A stretch of DNA of 64,000 bases from an uncultured Agromyces sp. (GTDB taxonomy: Bacteria; Actinomycetota; Actinomycetes; Actinomycetales; Microbacteriaceae). The position numbers and the translations under genes were made by a program. The notes below the pieces were generated by a model. That model saw only the letters and a program-made list of their open reading frames with translations. It was not told the DNA's origin and made no database searches. The stretch is taken from NCBI GenBank assembly GCA_913053875.1, contig CAJXGN010000002.1, positions 124,001-188,000 of the forward strand, given 5' to 3'. Below, in pieces: positions 1 through 7,980 of this stretch. The number at the start of each line of letters is the position of its first letter. The first letter of the stretch is position 1.

Positions 1-1011
1 CGCCAGCGCCGCCTCGCGCCCGGCCTGCCCCTCGACCACCCGGATCGCCGCCTCGCGGTTCGCGGGCCCCCAGCAGCGGTACGCGCCCGCCCAGTGGTTC
101 GGCTGCAGCCGGTCGAACGAGAGCACGCTGCCGCCGTGCAACGCGAGGCCCTCCTCGAGCCGGTCGAGGATGCCGGCGATCATCATGCCCGCCTCGGGCG
201 TGAACCCGTGCTCAGTGTCGGGGTCGAAACAGAGCGCGCGGCCCTCGTGCGCGGCGGACAGGTGCACGTGGCATCCGCTCGACGGCCCGCCCGCGATCGG
301 CACGGGCGCGAACGAGACGAGCAGCCCGTGCTGGGCGGCGGTGCGCAGGATCACGATGCGCGCGAGCACCAGCTCGTCGACGGCGCGCAGCGGCTCGCGG
401 GGCGCGAGGGCGATCTCGACCTGCCCGTCGCCGAACTCCGGATGCACCTGCTCGACCGGCACCCCGGCGGCGTCGAGCGCGGCCATGGTCGCGAGCAGCC
501 ACGGCTCGAGGTCGAGGAACGCGCGGGTCGAGTAGGCGGGGCCGTCGTTCGCGTACTCGGGCACGTCGAGGGCCGCGTCGCCCGACTCGCCGGGGTCGCG
601 GAACACCGTGAACTCCAGTTCGAAGCCGATACGGAACGCGAGCCCGTCGTCCTCGGCGGCGGAGACGACGCGCTTCAGGGCGGTGCGCTGGCAGGTCGGA
701 TGCTCCGAGCCGTCGAGCGCCCGCAGGTCGGCCGGCGCCCAGGCGAGGCCGGTCTCCGCGTCGAGCATGGCGAGCGCGGTCACGTCGGGGATGCCGCGCA
801 GGTCGCCGACGATCGCGTCGATCTCGGGCGTGGAGTTCAGGTGGTCGTCGACCGAGAACAGCATGCCGACGCTGTTCGAGATGCTGACGCCCGACTCGCC
901 GGCCGTGTCGATGCGACGCCCCGGCAGCACCTTCACGCGCGAGACGCCCGCGTTGTCGACGTGGGTGACGAGGAGCGCGTGCACGCCCTCGGTGCCGATC
1001 GGTGCAGACAT
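1..1011 (-). CDS. Glutamine synthetase family protein (3' end beyond left edge)
   Basis: The visible 337 residues start at ATG 1011 and run off the left edge. A short beta-grasp-like N-terminal part (residues 1-100) precedes the catalytic GS domain. Family motifs are seen: GFELEF at about 129-134 (metal-binding Glu), EFGDGQVEI at about 192-200, and HVHLS at 248-252. The chain resembles the GlnA-like or gamma-glutamyl-amine ligase branch of GS more than the housekeeping GlnA; this placement is by eye. Such enzymes ligate glutamate to ammonia, amines or polyamines with ATP in the cytoplasm. It is divergent from the glutaminase at 1149, which suggests amino-acid nitrogen metabolism but does not prove it. 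The substrate cannot be told from the sequence. Confidence 0.8.
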   Translation of the reverse strand, partial: MSAPIGTEGVHALLVTHVDNAGVSRVKVLPGRRIDTAGESGVSISNSVGMLFSVDDHLNSTPEIDAIVGDLRGIPDVTALAMLDAETGLAWAPADLRALDGSEHPTCQRTALKRVVSAAEDDGLAFRIGFELEFTVFRDPGESGDAALDVPEYANDGPAYSTRAFLDLEPWLLATMAALDAAGVPVEQVHPEFGDGQVEIALAPREPLRAVDELVLARIVILRTAAQHGLLVSFAPVPIAGGPSSGCHVHLSAAHEGRALCFDPDTEHGFTPEAGMMIAGILDRLEEGLALHGGSVLSFDRLQPNHWAGAYRCWGPANREAAIRVVEGQAGREAALA

Positions 1012-1136
1012 CCGGTCCCCCTCGTTCCGGCGGTGCTCCCCTGTCGGGCGGTCGGGCCCGATGCGCTGCGATCCGGGCCGAGGCGCCCGGCGCGCGCTCC
1101 CAGTATTCACCCATGGCCCGCGGGTGCGCACGGGCC

Positions 1137-1142
1137 TAGGCT
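1137..1142 (+). promoter_or_regulatory. -10 hexamer TAGGCT of leaderless glutaminase transcript
   Basis: TAGGCT lies 6 nt upstream of the ATG at 1149 and no Shine-Dalgarno sequence is visible, so transcription probably begins at or next to the start codon. No convincing -35 is seen. Confidence 0.5.
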
Positions 1143-1148
1143 GACGCC

Positions 1149-2411
1149 ATGGCCGACGATGGGCGCAGCGGCGCCGGGTACGACGCAGACGACCACGACG
1201 AACCGAGGCTGGCCGACCCGGTCCATCGCACCCTCGCCGGCGTGCTCGACGCCGCCCGGCCGAACACCGAGGGCGCCGTCGCCGACTACATCCCGGAGCT
1301 CGCCGACGTGGACCCCGAGCCGATCGCGATCGCGCTGGCGAGCACGCGCGGCTCGGTGCACGAGGCGGGTGACAGCCGGGTCGAGTTCACGATCCAGTCG
1401 GCGTCGAAGCCGTTCGTGTTCGCGCTCGCGCTCGACGCGCTCGGACTCGAGACCATGACACGCCACGTCGGCCTCGAACCGAGCGGCGAGCCGTTCAACG
1501 CCATCAGCCTCGAGGCATCCGGCCGCCCCGACAACCCCATGATCAACGCAGGCGCCATCGTCGCGACCTCCCTCATGGGCGGCGAGACGACCGAGGAGAA
1601 GTTCCGTGAGATCCGCCGCGGGCTCAGCCGGTTCGCCGGGCGGGGCCTCGACCTCGACGAGTCCGTCTACGCCTCCGAGGCGGCCACCGGCGACCGCAAC
1701 CGCGCGCTCGCCTACCTCACGCACGCTGCCGGCACGCTCGCCGCACCGGTCGACGTCGCCACCGACGCCTACTTCCGCCAGTGCGCGCTCGTGGTGACCG
1801 CGCGCGACCTCGCCGTCATGGCCGCGACCCTCGCGACCGGCGGCATCAACCCGCTGACGCGCGAGCGGGTGATCAGCAGCGACGCGGCCCGATGGACCAC
1901 CTCGATGATGACCAGCTGCGGCATGTACGACGCCTCGGGCGAATGGCTGCTGCGCGTCGGCCTGCCCGCGAAGAGCGGCGTGGGCGGCGGCATCGTGGCA
2001 CTGCAGCCCGAGCAGTTCGGCGTGGGCACGTTCAGCCCGCGCCTCGACGAGCGCGGCAACAGCGTGCGCGGCGTCGAGATGCTCACCACCATGAGCGAGC
2101 GCTACGGCCTGCACATGCTCGACCCGCGCGGCGAGCCGCTCTCGCCGATCGCGTCGCTCACGCCCGGCGACGGCGCGACGGTCGCGCTGCTGCGCGGCGA
2201 CATCCGCTTCGCCGGCATGGAGGAGGTGCTGACGCGCCTGCTCCCCCTGGTGAACGACGACGGATGCCTCGTGCTCGACTTCACCGGCGTGACCCGCGTC
2301 GGCGGCGGCGCGTCCCGCGTGTTCGGCGGTGTCGTCGACCTCGCGGGCACGAACCCGGACGGCCGCGCGCGCGTGGAGATCCGCGACCCCGACGGCGTGC
2401 TCCGCGACTGA
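1149..2411 (+). CDS. glsA: Glutaminase with C-terminal STAS-like domain
   Basis: The 420-residue protein hydrolyses L-glutamine to glutamate and ammonia in the cytoplasm. The serine-dependent beta-lactamase-like glutaminase domain spans about residues 20-320 and contains the catalytic SxxK motif (S84-A-S-K87), followed by GRPDNPMINAGAI and the typical YFRQCAL and KSGVGGG segments. Residues about 325-420 look like a STAS domain (GCLVLDFTGVTRVG), an extension present in some bacterial glutaminases and absent from the approximately 310-residue E. coli enzymes. The STAS part may regulate activity or partner binding; that is inference. The start is fixed by the -10 element 6 nt upstream. Confidence 0.93.
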   Translation: MADDGRSGAGYDADDHDEPRLADPVHRTLAGVLDAARPNTEGAVADYIPELADVDPEPIAIALASTRGSVHEAGDSRVEFTIQSASKPFVFALALDALGLETMTRHVGLEPSGEPFNAISLEASGRPDNPMINAGAIVATSLMGGETTEEKFREIRRGLSRFAGRGLDLDESVYASEAATGDRNRALAYLTHAAGTLAAPVDVATDAYFRQCALVVTARDLAVMAATLATGGINPLTRERVISSDAARWTTSMMTSCGMYDASGEWLLRVGLPAKSGVGGGIVALQPEQFGVGTFSPRLDERGNSVRGVEMLTTMSERYGLHMLDPRGEPLSPIASLTPGDGATVALLRGDIRFAGMEEVLTRLLPLVNDDGCLVLDFTGVTRVGGGASRVFGGVVDLAGTNPDGRARVEIRDPDGVLRD

Positions 2412-2457
2412 CCGCGCCGGCGCGCGCCCGCGCCCGTCCCGGCACCCACTTTCGTTC

Positions 2458-2598
2458 GGCACGTGCCGGGCGACTCGGCACGCCCAACCCAGCCCGATCC
2501 GGCACGTGCCACGGGACCGGGCACGCCCAACGTGCGCGGGCACGTCGTGCACGACGTGCCGAGTCGCCTTCGACGTGCCCGGTCGCCCGGCACGTGCC
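2458..2598. repeat. Multi-palindrome intergenic repeat, copy 1
   Basis: The gap between the glutaminase and the GH127 gene (2412-2618) is filled by an element built on GGCACGTGCC palindromes at 2458, 2501 and 2589, around a perfect 22-bp palindrome at 2539-2560 whose core is GCACGTCGTGCACGACGTGC. The segment 2501-2598 aligns without gaps to 9058-9155 with 10 mismatches in 98. In this copy the left half unit (palindrome, about 10 nt, GGCACGCCCAAC) is duplicated at 2458-2489. It sits between convergent genes and could act as a REP-like element, a protein-binding site or a terminator. Confidence 0.85.
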
Positions 2599-2618
2599 CG
2601 GTCGACCCCGGCGACGGC

Positions 2619-4529
2619 TCAGGCGCCGACGACCGGCACCCAGACGCGCATGGTCGACGGGCCGCGCTCGGCCCACTCGTGGTACCGCACGAGCGGCACC
2701 GCGGCGCGCTCGCCGCGACGCTCGTCGACCGCCTCGACCTCGACCCCGGCGTCCCCGACCGCCCGCGGACCGACCGACGGATCGACGCGGAGATCGGCGA
2801 AGTCGGATGCCTCGAGCGGCGTGCCGGCCAGGTCGACCGACTCCAGGGCGAACACCTCCGGGCCGCGCTCCACGACCACGCAGCCGCGCACCGCGTCGAC
2901 CCGCGGGTCGGGCCGCACGAACCGCGGCGTCACGGGCAGGGCCAGCTCGACCACGTCGCCGGGCGCGAACGCGCGCTCGATGGACACCATGCCGGGTGCC
3001 GCCTCCATCACCTGCTCGAGCTCGCCGCCGGCCGGCCGCACCACCAGCCGCGCGGCCCCGTCGACCCACGCCGGCACGCGCAGCGACAGCCGCCACGGCG
3101 AATCCGAGGCCTCGGTCACGGTCACACGCACGAGCCCGTCGCGCGGGTACTCCGTGGCGACGTCGAACGCCACCTCGCGCCCGTCGTCGAGCGCAGCCCG
3201 CACGATCGCGGGCGCGTACTGGTGCAGCTGCACGCCCGAGGCATCCGTCGTCGCCAGGTACGCCCCGAGGCTCGCGAAGGTGCGCGCCGTGTTCGGCGGG
3301 CAGCACGACACGTCGAACCACGGCGCGCGCAGCGACGAGTGCGCCCGCGGCGACACCACGTCGGGGTCGGCGGCCTCGCCCGGCACGCGCTGGTGCAGCG
3401 TGTTCGCGTAGTAGAACGCGGTGCCCTCGGCCGACGGCGACGTCTCGACGACGTTGAAGAGCGTGCGCTCGATGAGGTCGGCGTAGCGCACGTCGCCCTC
3501 GGCGAGCAGCAGCCGCCAGCTGAACATGATCGACGCGATGCCGGCGCAGGTCTCCGAGTAGGCGCGGTCGGCGGGCAGCTCCCAGTCGTCGCCGAATGCC
3601 TCATCCTGGTGGTGCGAGCCCTGGCCACCGGTCACGTAGGTGCGCCGCTCGAGCGTCCGCGACCACTGCCCGTCGAGCGCGGCGAGCAGGCCGGAGTCGC
3701 CCGACTCCACAGCCACATCGGCAGCCCCCGACGCGAGGTAGTTCGCGCGCACGGCGTGCCCGCGCAGCGCCGCGGCCTCGCGCAGCGGCTCGTCGTCCTG
3801 GTAGTACGACCGACCCCACTCGTGGTCGGCGAGCGTGCCCGCGCCGTGGCGGTCGACGAACAGGCGTGCCTGCTCGACGTACCGCGGCTCCCCCAGCGCG
3901 CGGCCGAGTTCGGCGAGCCCGACCTCGATCTCGGCGTGGCCGCAGATGCGCTCGTCGCCACCGGGCCCGAACACCTCGCAGACGAGGTCGGCCGCGTGAC
4001 GCGCGATCTCCACGAGCCCGTCGTCGGCCCCGGGGGCGGTGCGCGCCCGTGCGACCGCCGCCTGGCAGAGGTGGCCGATGCAGTACAGCTCGTGCCCCCA
4101 CTCGAGGTTCGACCAGCGCGGCTCCTGCCCGCCCCGGCCGAAGCGGGTGTTCACGTACCCGTCCGGCTCCTGCGCGGCGGCGACCCGCGCCACCACCGCC
4201 CGGAACCGCGCCTCCAGCGCAGCATCCGACCGCCGCCCGAGCTCCCACGCCACGGCCTCGAGGTACTTGTAGACCTCCGAGTCGGAGAACTCCCGGCCCC
4301 GACGCCCCTCGGGCAGCGTGCCGGCGGCGGCCCGGTCGAAGTTGGCGAGCCAGCCCTCGCGCTCGAGCCAGTGCTCGATGTGCGCGAGGGTCGCGGTGCC
4401 GTTGACCTCCTGCCGCCGCCCCCAGACGCCGCCGGTGATGGCGACCTGGTCGACGCCCAGCGGGCGCAGCGCCCCCGTGCTCGGCGCGACCGGGACGGCG
4501 CGGGTGATCGTGCTGGTACTGGTGTTCAT
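2619..4529 (-). CDS. GH127 beta-L-arabinofuranosidase
   Basis: The 636-residue protein is a glycoside hydrolase of family 127, which releases beta-L-arabinofuranose from arabino-oligosaccharides or glycopeptide glycans with a cysteine nucleophile. Residues corresponding to the catalytic set of Bifidobacterium HypBA1 are all present at matching spacing: E310 (acid/base), E326 and C328 (zinc), C409-C410 (nucleophile and zinc) inside DVSCCPPN. No signal peptide is seen, so it acts on imported sugar. ATG 4529 is preferred because AAGGG lies 6 nt upstream; ATG 4535 would overlap the permease stop as ATGA but has no spacing to that site. It is the last gene of the sugar ABC operon, so the imported sugar probably contains beta-L-Araf. 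Confidence 0.9.
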   Translation of the reverse strand: MNTSTSTITRAVPVAPSTGALRPLGVDQVAITGGVWGRRQEVNGTATLAHIEHWLEREGWLANFDRAAAGTLPEGRRGREFSDSEVYKYLEAVAWELGRRSDAALEARFRAVVARVAAAQEPDGYVNTRFGRGGQEPRWSNLEWGHELYCIGHLCQAAVARARTAPGADDGLVEIARHAADLVCEVFGPGGDERICGHAEIEVGLAELGRALGEPRYVEQARLFVDRHGAGTLADHEWGRSYYQDDEPLREAAALRGHAVRANYLASGAADVAVESGDSGLLAALDGQWSRTLERRTYVTGGQGSHHQDEAFGDDWELPADRAYSETCAGIASIMFSWRLLLAEGDVRYADLIERTLFNVVETSPSAEGTAFYYANTLHQRVPGEAADPDVVSPRAHSSLRAPWFDVSCCPPNTARTFASLGAYLATTDASGVQLHQYAPAIVRAALDDGREVAFDVATEYPRDGLVRVTVTEASDSPWRLSLRVPAWVDGAARLVVRPAGGELEQVMEAAPGMVSIERAFAPGDVVELALPVTPRFVRPDPRVDAVRGCVVVERGPEVFALESVDLAGTPLEASDFADLRVDPSVGPRAVGDAGVEVEAVDERRGERAAVPLVRYHEWAERGPSTMRVWVPVVGA

Positions 4530-4531
4530 CG

Positions 4532-5446
4532 TCATCCCTTGAATGCGCCCGACATGAAGCCGCGCACGTAGTGGCGTTGGAGGATCAGGAAGAGCAGGAT
4601 GCACGGCAGCGCGAGCACGACCACGCCGGCCTCGGTGGCCCCGTAGTCGACGACGCCCTGCACCTGCACGCGCAGGTTCGAGACCGCGAGCGGCAGGGTC
4701 ATCCGGTTGGTGTCGGTGATGAGGATCAGCGGGGCGATGAAGTCGTTCCACGCAGCGAGGAAGGCGAACAGCCCGACCGTGATCAGGCCCGGCTTCACCG
4801 CGGGCACGAGCACGGTCCAGAGCGCGCGCCAGGTGGAGCATCCGTCGACCATCGCCGCCTCGTCCATCTCGCGCGGGATCGCCTCGAACGAGATGCGCAT
4901 CATGAACGTCGCGAACGGCAGCTGGAACATCGTCAGCACGAGCGCGACCCCGACCAGCGAGTTCGACAAGCCGACCGCGTTCAGCAGCACGTAGAGCGGA
5001 ATCAGCAGGGTCGCGTACGGCACCATCAGGATCGCGAGCGTCGAGAGGAACAGCACGTTCTTGCCCGGGAAGTCGAACCGCGCGAACGCGTACCCGCCGA
5101 GCAGCGACACGACGAGCGTCAGCAGCACGGTCAGCAGCGACACGAACAGCGAGTTGAACAGGTAGACCCAGATGCCGGCCTGGTAGTTCGCCAGCGTGAC
5201 GTAGTTGCCGAGGCCCCAGCCGTCGACCTGGTTCGTGCCGGCGTGCGGCGAGACCGACGAGACGGCCGTCCAGATCAGCGGGTAGAGGAAGATCAGCGCG
5301 AGCGCCCCGGTCAGCAGCCAGAACGGCATGCGCACGAGCACGCCCCCGATGCTGCGCGGCCGCTCGTGGTGGTTGGGGCGAGCGGATGCATCGCCGGTGA
5401 CGATCGCCCGGGTGTGGTCGCTGCGCGACTCGGTGTCGATGGCCAT
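4532..5446 (-). CDS. Sugar ABC transporter permease, MalG/CUT1 type
   Basis: A 304-residue inner-membrane permease with six predicted helices after an approximately 30-residue cytoplasmic N terminus. The EAA loop that contacts the ATPase reads EAAMVDGCSTWRALWTVLVP. Typical of the second permease in CUT1 carbohydrate importers. Its ATG is two bases after the stop codon of the other permease (5448-6359) and its own stop is coupled to the GH127 start. No ATPase gene is present in this locus, so it probably uses a shared MsiK-type ATPase encoded elsewhere, as is known for actinobacterial sugar importers. Confidence 0.93.
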   Translation of the reverse strand: MAIDTESRSDHTRAIVTGDASARPNHHERPRSIGGVLVRMPFWLLTGALALIFLYPLIWTAVSSVSPHAGTNQVDGWGLGNYVTLANYQAGIWVYLFNSLFVSLLTVLLTLVVSLLGGYAFARFDFPGKNVLFLSTLAILMVPYATLLIPLYVLLNAVGLSNSLVGVALVLTMFQLPFATFMMRISFEAIPREMDEAAMVDGCSTWRALWTVLVPAVKPGLITVGLFAFLAAWNDFIAPLILITDTNRMTLPLAVSNLRVQVQGVVDYGATEAGVVVLALPCILLFLILQRHYVRGFMSGAFKG

Positions 5447-5447
5447 G

Positions 5448-6359
5448 TCAGTCCTCCTTCCGGGCGAACGCGCGGATCTGCACGATGTTCACGACCACGA
5501 GCGCGGCGAGCACGATGACCGACAGCGCGGCCGCGACGCCGAGGTCGTTCTGCCCCTGGAACGCGATGTTGTAGATGAGCTGCACGACCGTGATCGTCGA
5601 GTTGTCGGGCCCGCCCTTGGTGAGGATGTAGAACTGCTCGAACGCGAGCAGTGACCCGGTGACGCAGAGCACCGTCGTGAGCGCGAGCGTGGGCCGCAGC
5701 AGCGGCAGCGTGATGCTGCGGAAGATCTGGAAGCGGGATGCCCCGTCGATGCGCGCCGCCTCGTACACGTCCTCGGAGATGCCCTGCAGGCCGACGAGCA
5801 TCAGCAGCATGTAGAAGCCGGCGAACCGCCACACGATCAGGAAGATGGTCGACCACAGCGCACCCTCGGGCGTGCCGAGGAACGTGAAGCCCCACGCCTG
5901 CATGAGGTCGGCGAAGGGGCCGGCGAACGGCGAGTAGAGCACGTAGAAGAGGAGCGAGGCGGATGCGAGCCCCAGCGCGCTCGGCACGAGGAACGAGGTG
6001 CGCAGGAACCCCTTCCAGCGACTCGACTCCTGCACCAGCATCGCGAGTCCGAGGCTCAGCGCGAGCAGGATCACCGTCGTCAGCACCGTGTACAGCAGCG
6101 TGAACCAGACCGAGTCCATGAAGAAGCGGTTCGTCACCGCGTCCGTGTAGTTCTCGGGGAAGTTGAGCCCCTGGTTGCCCGACAGCAGCGGCCAGTCGGA
6201 CGCCGACATCTGGAACACGAGCAGCAGCGGCGCGAAGAACAGCAGCGCCACGAACAGGGTCGTCGGGAGGGCGTACAGCCAGCCCTGGCGCGCCTGCCGC
6301 CGCCGCTGCGGCGTGGAGCGCGGGCGCGTCGCCCGGGCCGGTGGTGCGGTGGTCGTCAT
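5448..6359 (-). CDS. Sugar ABC transporter permease, MalF/UgpA type
   Basis: A 303-residue permease with six predicted membrane helices and the EAA loop VYEAARIDGASRFQIFRSIT. It pairs with the permease at 4532-5446 to form the translocation pore for the sugar bound by the lipoprotein at 6511-7803. It lies 151 bp downstream of the binding-protein gene, with a strong hairpin in that gap, which would lower permease expression relative to the binding protein. Confidence 0.93.
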   Translation of the reverse strand: MTTTAPPARATRPRSTPQRRRQARQGWLYALPTTLFVALLFFAPLLLVFQMSASDWPLLSGNQGLNFPENYTDAVTNRFFMDSVWFTLLYTVLTTVILLALSLGLAMLVQESSRWKGFLRTSFLVPSALGLASASLLFYVLYSPFAGPFADLMQAWGFTFLGTPEGALWSTIFLIVWRFAGFYMLLMLVGLQGISEDVYEAARIDGASRFQIFRSITLPLLRPTLALTTVLCVTGSLLAFEQFYILTKGGPDNSTITVVQLIYNIAFQGQNDLGVAAALSVIVLAALVVVNIVQIRAFARKED

Positions 6360-6472
6360 GGTGGGTCCTCGGTGGGTCTCGTCGTCGAGCGGGCGGATGC
6401 CGCTGAGCCGTCGCCGTGCGGAGCAAGCATCGCCTCAGGGGCATCCGCTCGCCATCGTGGCATCCGCGAGGC

Positions 6473-6504
6473 GGAGGGCCGGCCGACCTCGCGGCCGGCC
6501 CTCC
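6473..6504 (-). terminator. Intra-operon hairpin after the sugar-binding-protein gene
   Basis: GGAGGGCCGGCC (6473-6484) and GGCCGGCCCTCC (6493-6504) form a perfect 12-bp stem with an 8-nt loop, only 6 nt after the binding-protein stop codon. No U-tract follows on the minus strand, so it may work as a partial terminator or as a 3' stabiliser giving excess binding protein over permeases, as known for other binding-protein operons. Confidence 0.7.
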
Positions 6505-6510
6505 GTCGGA

Positions 6511-7803
6511 TCACTGCGACAGGATCGCGGTGATCTCCTCGTTGTCGGCGTCCACCGTGTCGGTGCCCTCGAGCACGGCGTTGCGCACCATCGTCAGCCA
6601 GGGGCTGTTCGGCGCGTTGAACGCCTGCTGGAAGTTGATCGCCACCGGGGTGTCGCCCTGGGCGGCCACCTCGTTGATCGTGACCAGTCGCTCGTCGGCC
6701 TCGGAGTACTCGTTGACCGCGAGGTCGCCGCGCGAGACGACGTCGTTGTTCGCGGCGAGCACGCCGACCTGTGCCTCCTCGGACATCATCCAGTTGAGGA
6801 AGTTCCACGCCTGGGCGGCCTTGTCGGAGTCCTTCGAGATGCCGATGCCGTCACCGCCGACGAAGGTGGACGCGCCGCCCTCGGGGCCGGGGATGCCGGC
6901 GACGCCTGCGTCGAACGGGGTCGACGAGAGCAGGGTGGCCGGGTAGAACATGAGCCCGACGTTGCCCTCGGTGAACGCGGCGGTCCAGGTCGGGCCGGCC
7001 TCGTCCTGCGACGACGGGAGCACGGCGCCCGACTCCCAGAGGTCGCGCCAGGTGTCGTAGACCGACTTCGCGGTGTCGCTCGCGAGCAGCGACTCGGTGC
7101 CGTCGTCGGAGAGGACCTCTTGGCCGTCGGCCCAGATGCTCGGGAACCAGGTGAACACGAGGCATCCGCCGCAGGCCAGGCCCGTCGCGGTGCCGTACGT
7201 GTCGGGCTTGTCGAGCGCCTGCACGGCCTTGGCGGCCTCGGCGTACTCCTCCATGTTCGCCGGAGCGACGTCGGGGTCGAGGCCGGCCTCCGCGAACAGT
7301 TCCTTGTTCCAGAACAGCATCGAGAGGTCGAGCACGAACGGCAGCACGTACTCGCCGCCCTCGTAGGTGCCGGCCGAGAGGTGACCCTTGTTGATCTCGT
7401 CCTTGAAGTCGAGCCCGTCGATGTTGTCGGTGATGTCCTGGAAGAGCCCCTGCTCGACCCAGTTGGGCACGTAGACGATGTCGGCGGCGAACAGGTCGGG
7501 CAGCCCGCCCGAGCCCGCGGCCGCGCCGACCTTCGCGACGTAGTCGTCGTTCGGCACGACGGTGAGCTCCACCTGGTTCTCGTGGGTCTCGTTGTAGGCG
7601 TCGACGAGCAGGTTGGCCTGCTTCTCGAGCGGCGCACGCGTCCAGAGGGTGAGCGTGCTGCCGTCGTCGATGCCCTCGGGTCCGGCCTCGGCGGCGCTGG
7701 TGCCGGGATCGTCGCTTCCGGCGCAGGCGCCGAGGCCGACGACGACCGCGCCGGCGATGAACATGCCGGCGATGCCTCGCAGCCGGCGGTGGGTGAGCCT
7801 CAT
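6511..7803 (-). CDS. Carbohydrate ABC transporter substrate-binding lipoprotein
   Basis: The 430-residue protein has an N-terminal lipoprotein signal with lipobox LGAC (C27), then a family-1 extracellular solute-binding fold (LTLWTR near residue 50, LPDLFAADI, FWNKELFAEAGLDPD, and WNFLNWMMSEEAQ near the C terminus). It captures an oligosaccharide outside the membrane for the two permeases encoded downstream. A cysteine pair in ACGGC (about residue 195-199) is unusual for the family. It is the first gene of the operon, behind the LacI-controlled promoter. The ligand is inferred from the GH127 enzyme to be a beta-L-arabinofuranosyl sugar. Confidence 0.93.
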   Translation of the reverse strand: MRLTHRRLRGIAGMFIAGAVVVGLGACAGSDDPGTSAAEAGPEGIDDGSTLTLWTRAPLEKQANLLVDAYNETHENQVELTVVPNDDYVAKVGAAAGSGGLPDLFAADIVYVPNWVEQGLFQDITDNIDGLDFKDEINKGHLSAGTYEGGEYVLPFVLDLSMLFWNKELFAEAGLDPDVAPANMEEYAEAAKAVQALDKPDTYGTATGLACGGCLVFTWFPSIWADGQEVLSDDGTESLLASDTAKSVYDTWRDLWESGAVLPSSQDEAGPTWTAAFTEGNVGLMFYPATLLSSTPFDAGVAGIPGPEGGASTFVGGDGIGISKDSDKAAQAWNFLNWMMSEEAQVGVLAANNDVVSRGDLAVNEYSEADERLVTINEVAAQGDTPVAINFQQAFNAPNSPWLTMVRNAVLEGTDTVDADNEEITAILSQ

Positions 7804-7880
7804 TGCTGTTCTCCTTCGAACTCTCTTCGTCGAGTGGGCGGTTCCGGTGCGTTGCCCGAGCGCTTCGGATCACGAAAACT

Positions 7881-7927
7881 CCGAAAGCCCTTTCGGTACG
7901 GTAGACCCGCGATCCATCGCACGTCAA
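7881..7927 (-). promoter_or_regulatory. Promoter and LacI-type operator of the sugar operon
   Basis: On the minus strand a -35 TTGACG (7927-7922) is followed after 18 nt by a -10 TACCGT (7903-7898), and one base further by the inverted repeat CCGAAA-4 nt-TTTCGG (7896-7881). A repressor bound there would block initiation. A related but imperfect word, CCGAGCGCTTCGG, lies at 7857-7869. The divergent LacI gene starts 53 bp from the -35, which makes it the likely ligand-responsive repressor. Confidence 0.65.
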
Positions 7928-7980
7928 GAGTCGAATCGCGCTAACCTTTTCGAAGCTCGCAGCGACACGGGGAGGTGCGG

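Noticed and set aside
4530..4841. N-terminal extension of the GH127 protein upstream of 4529
   Set aside because: It overlaps the MalG-type permease, whose EAA loop and helices are convincing, and it has no ribosome-binding site.
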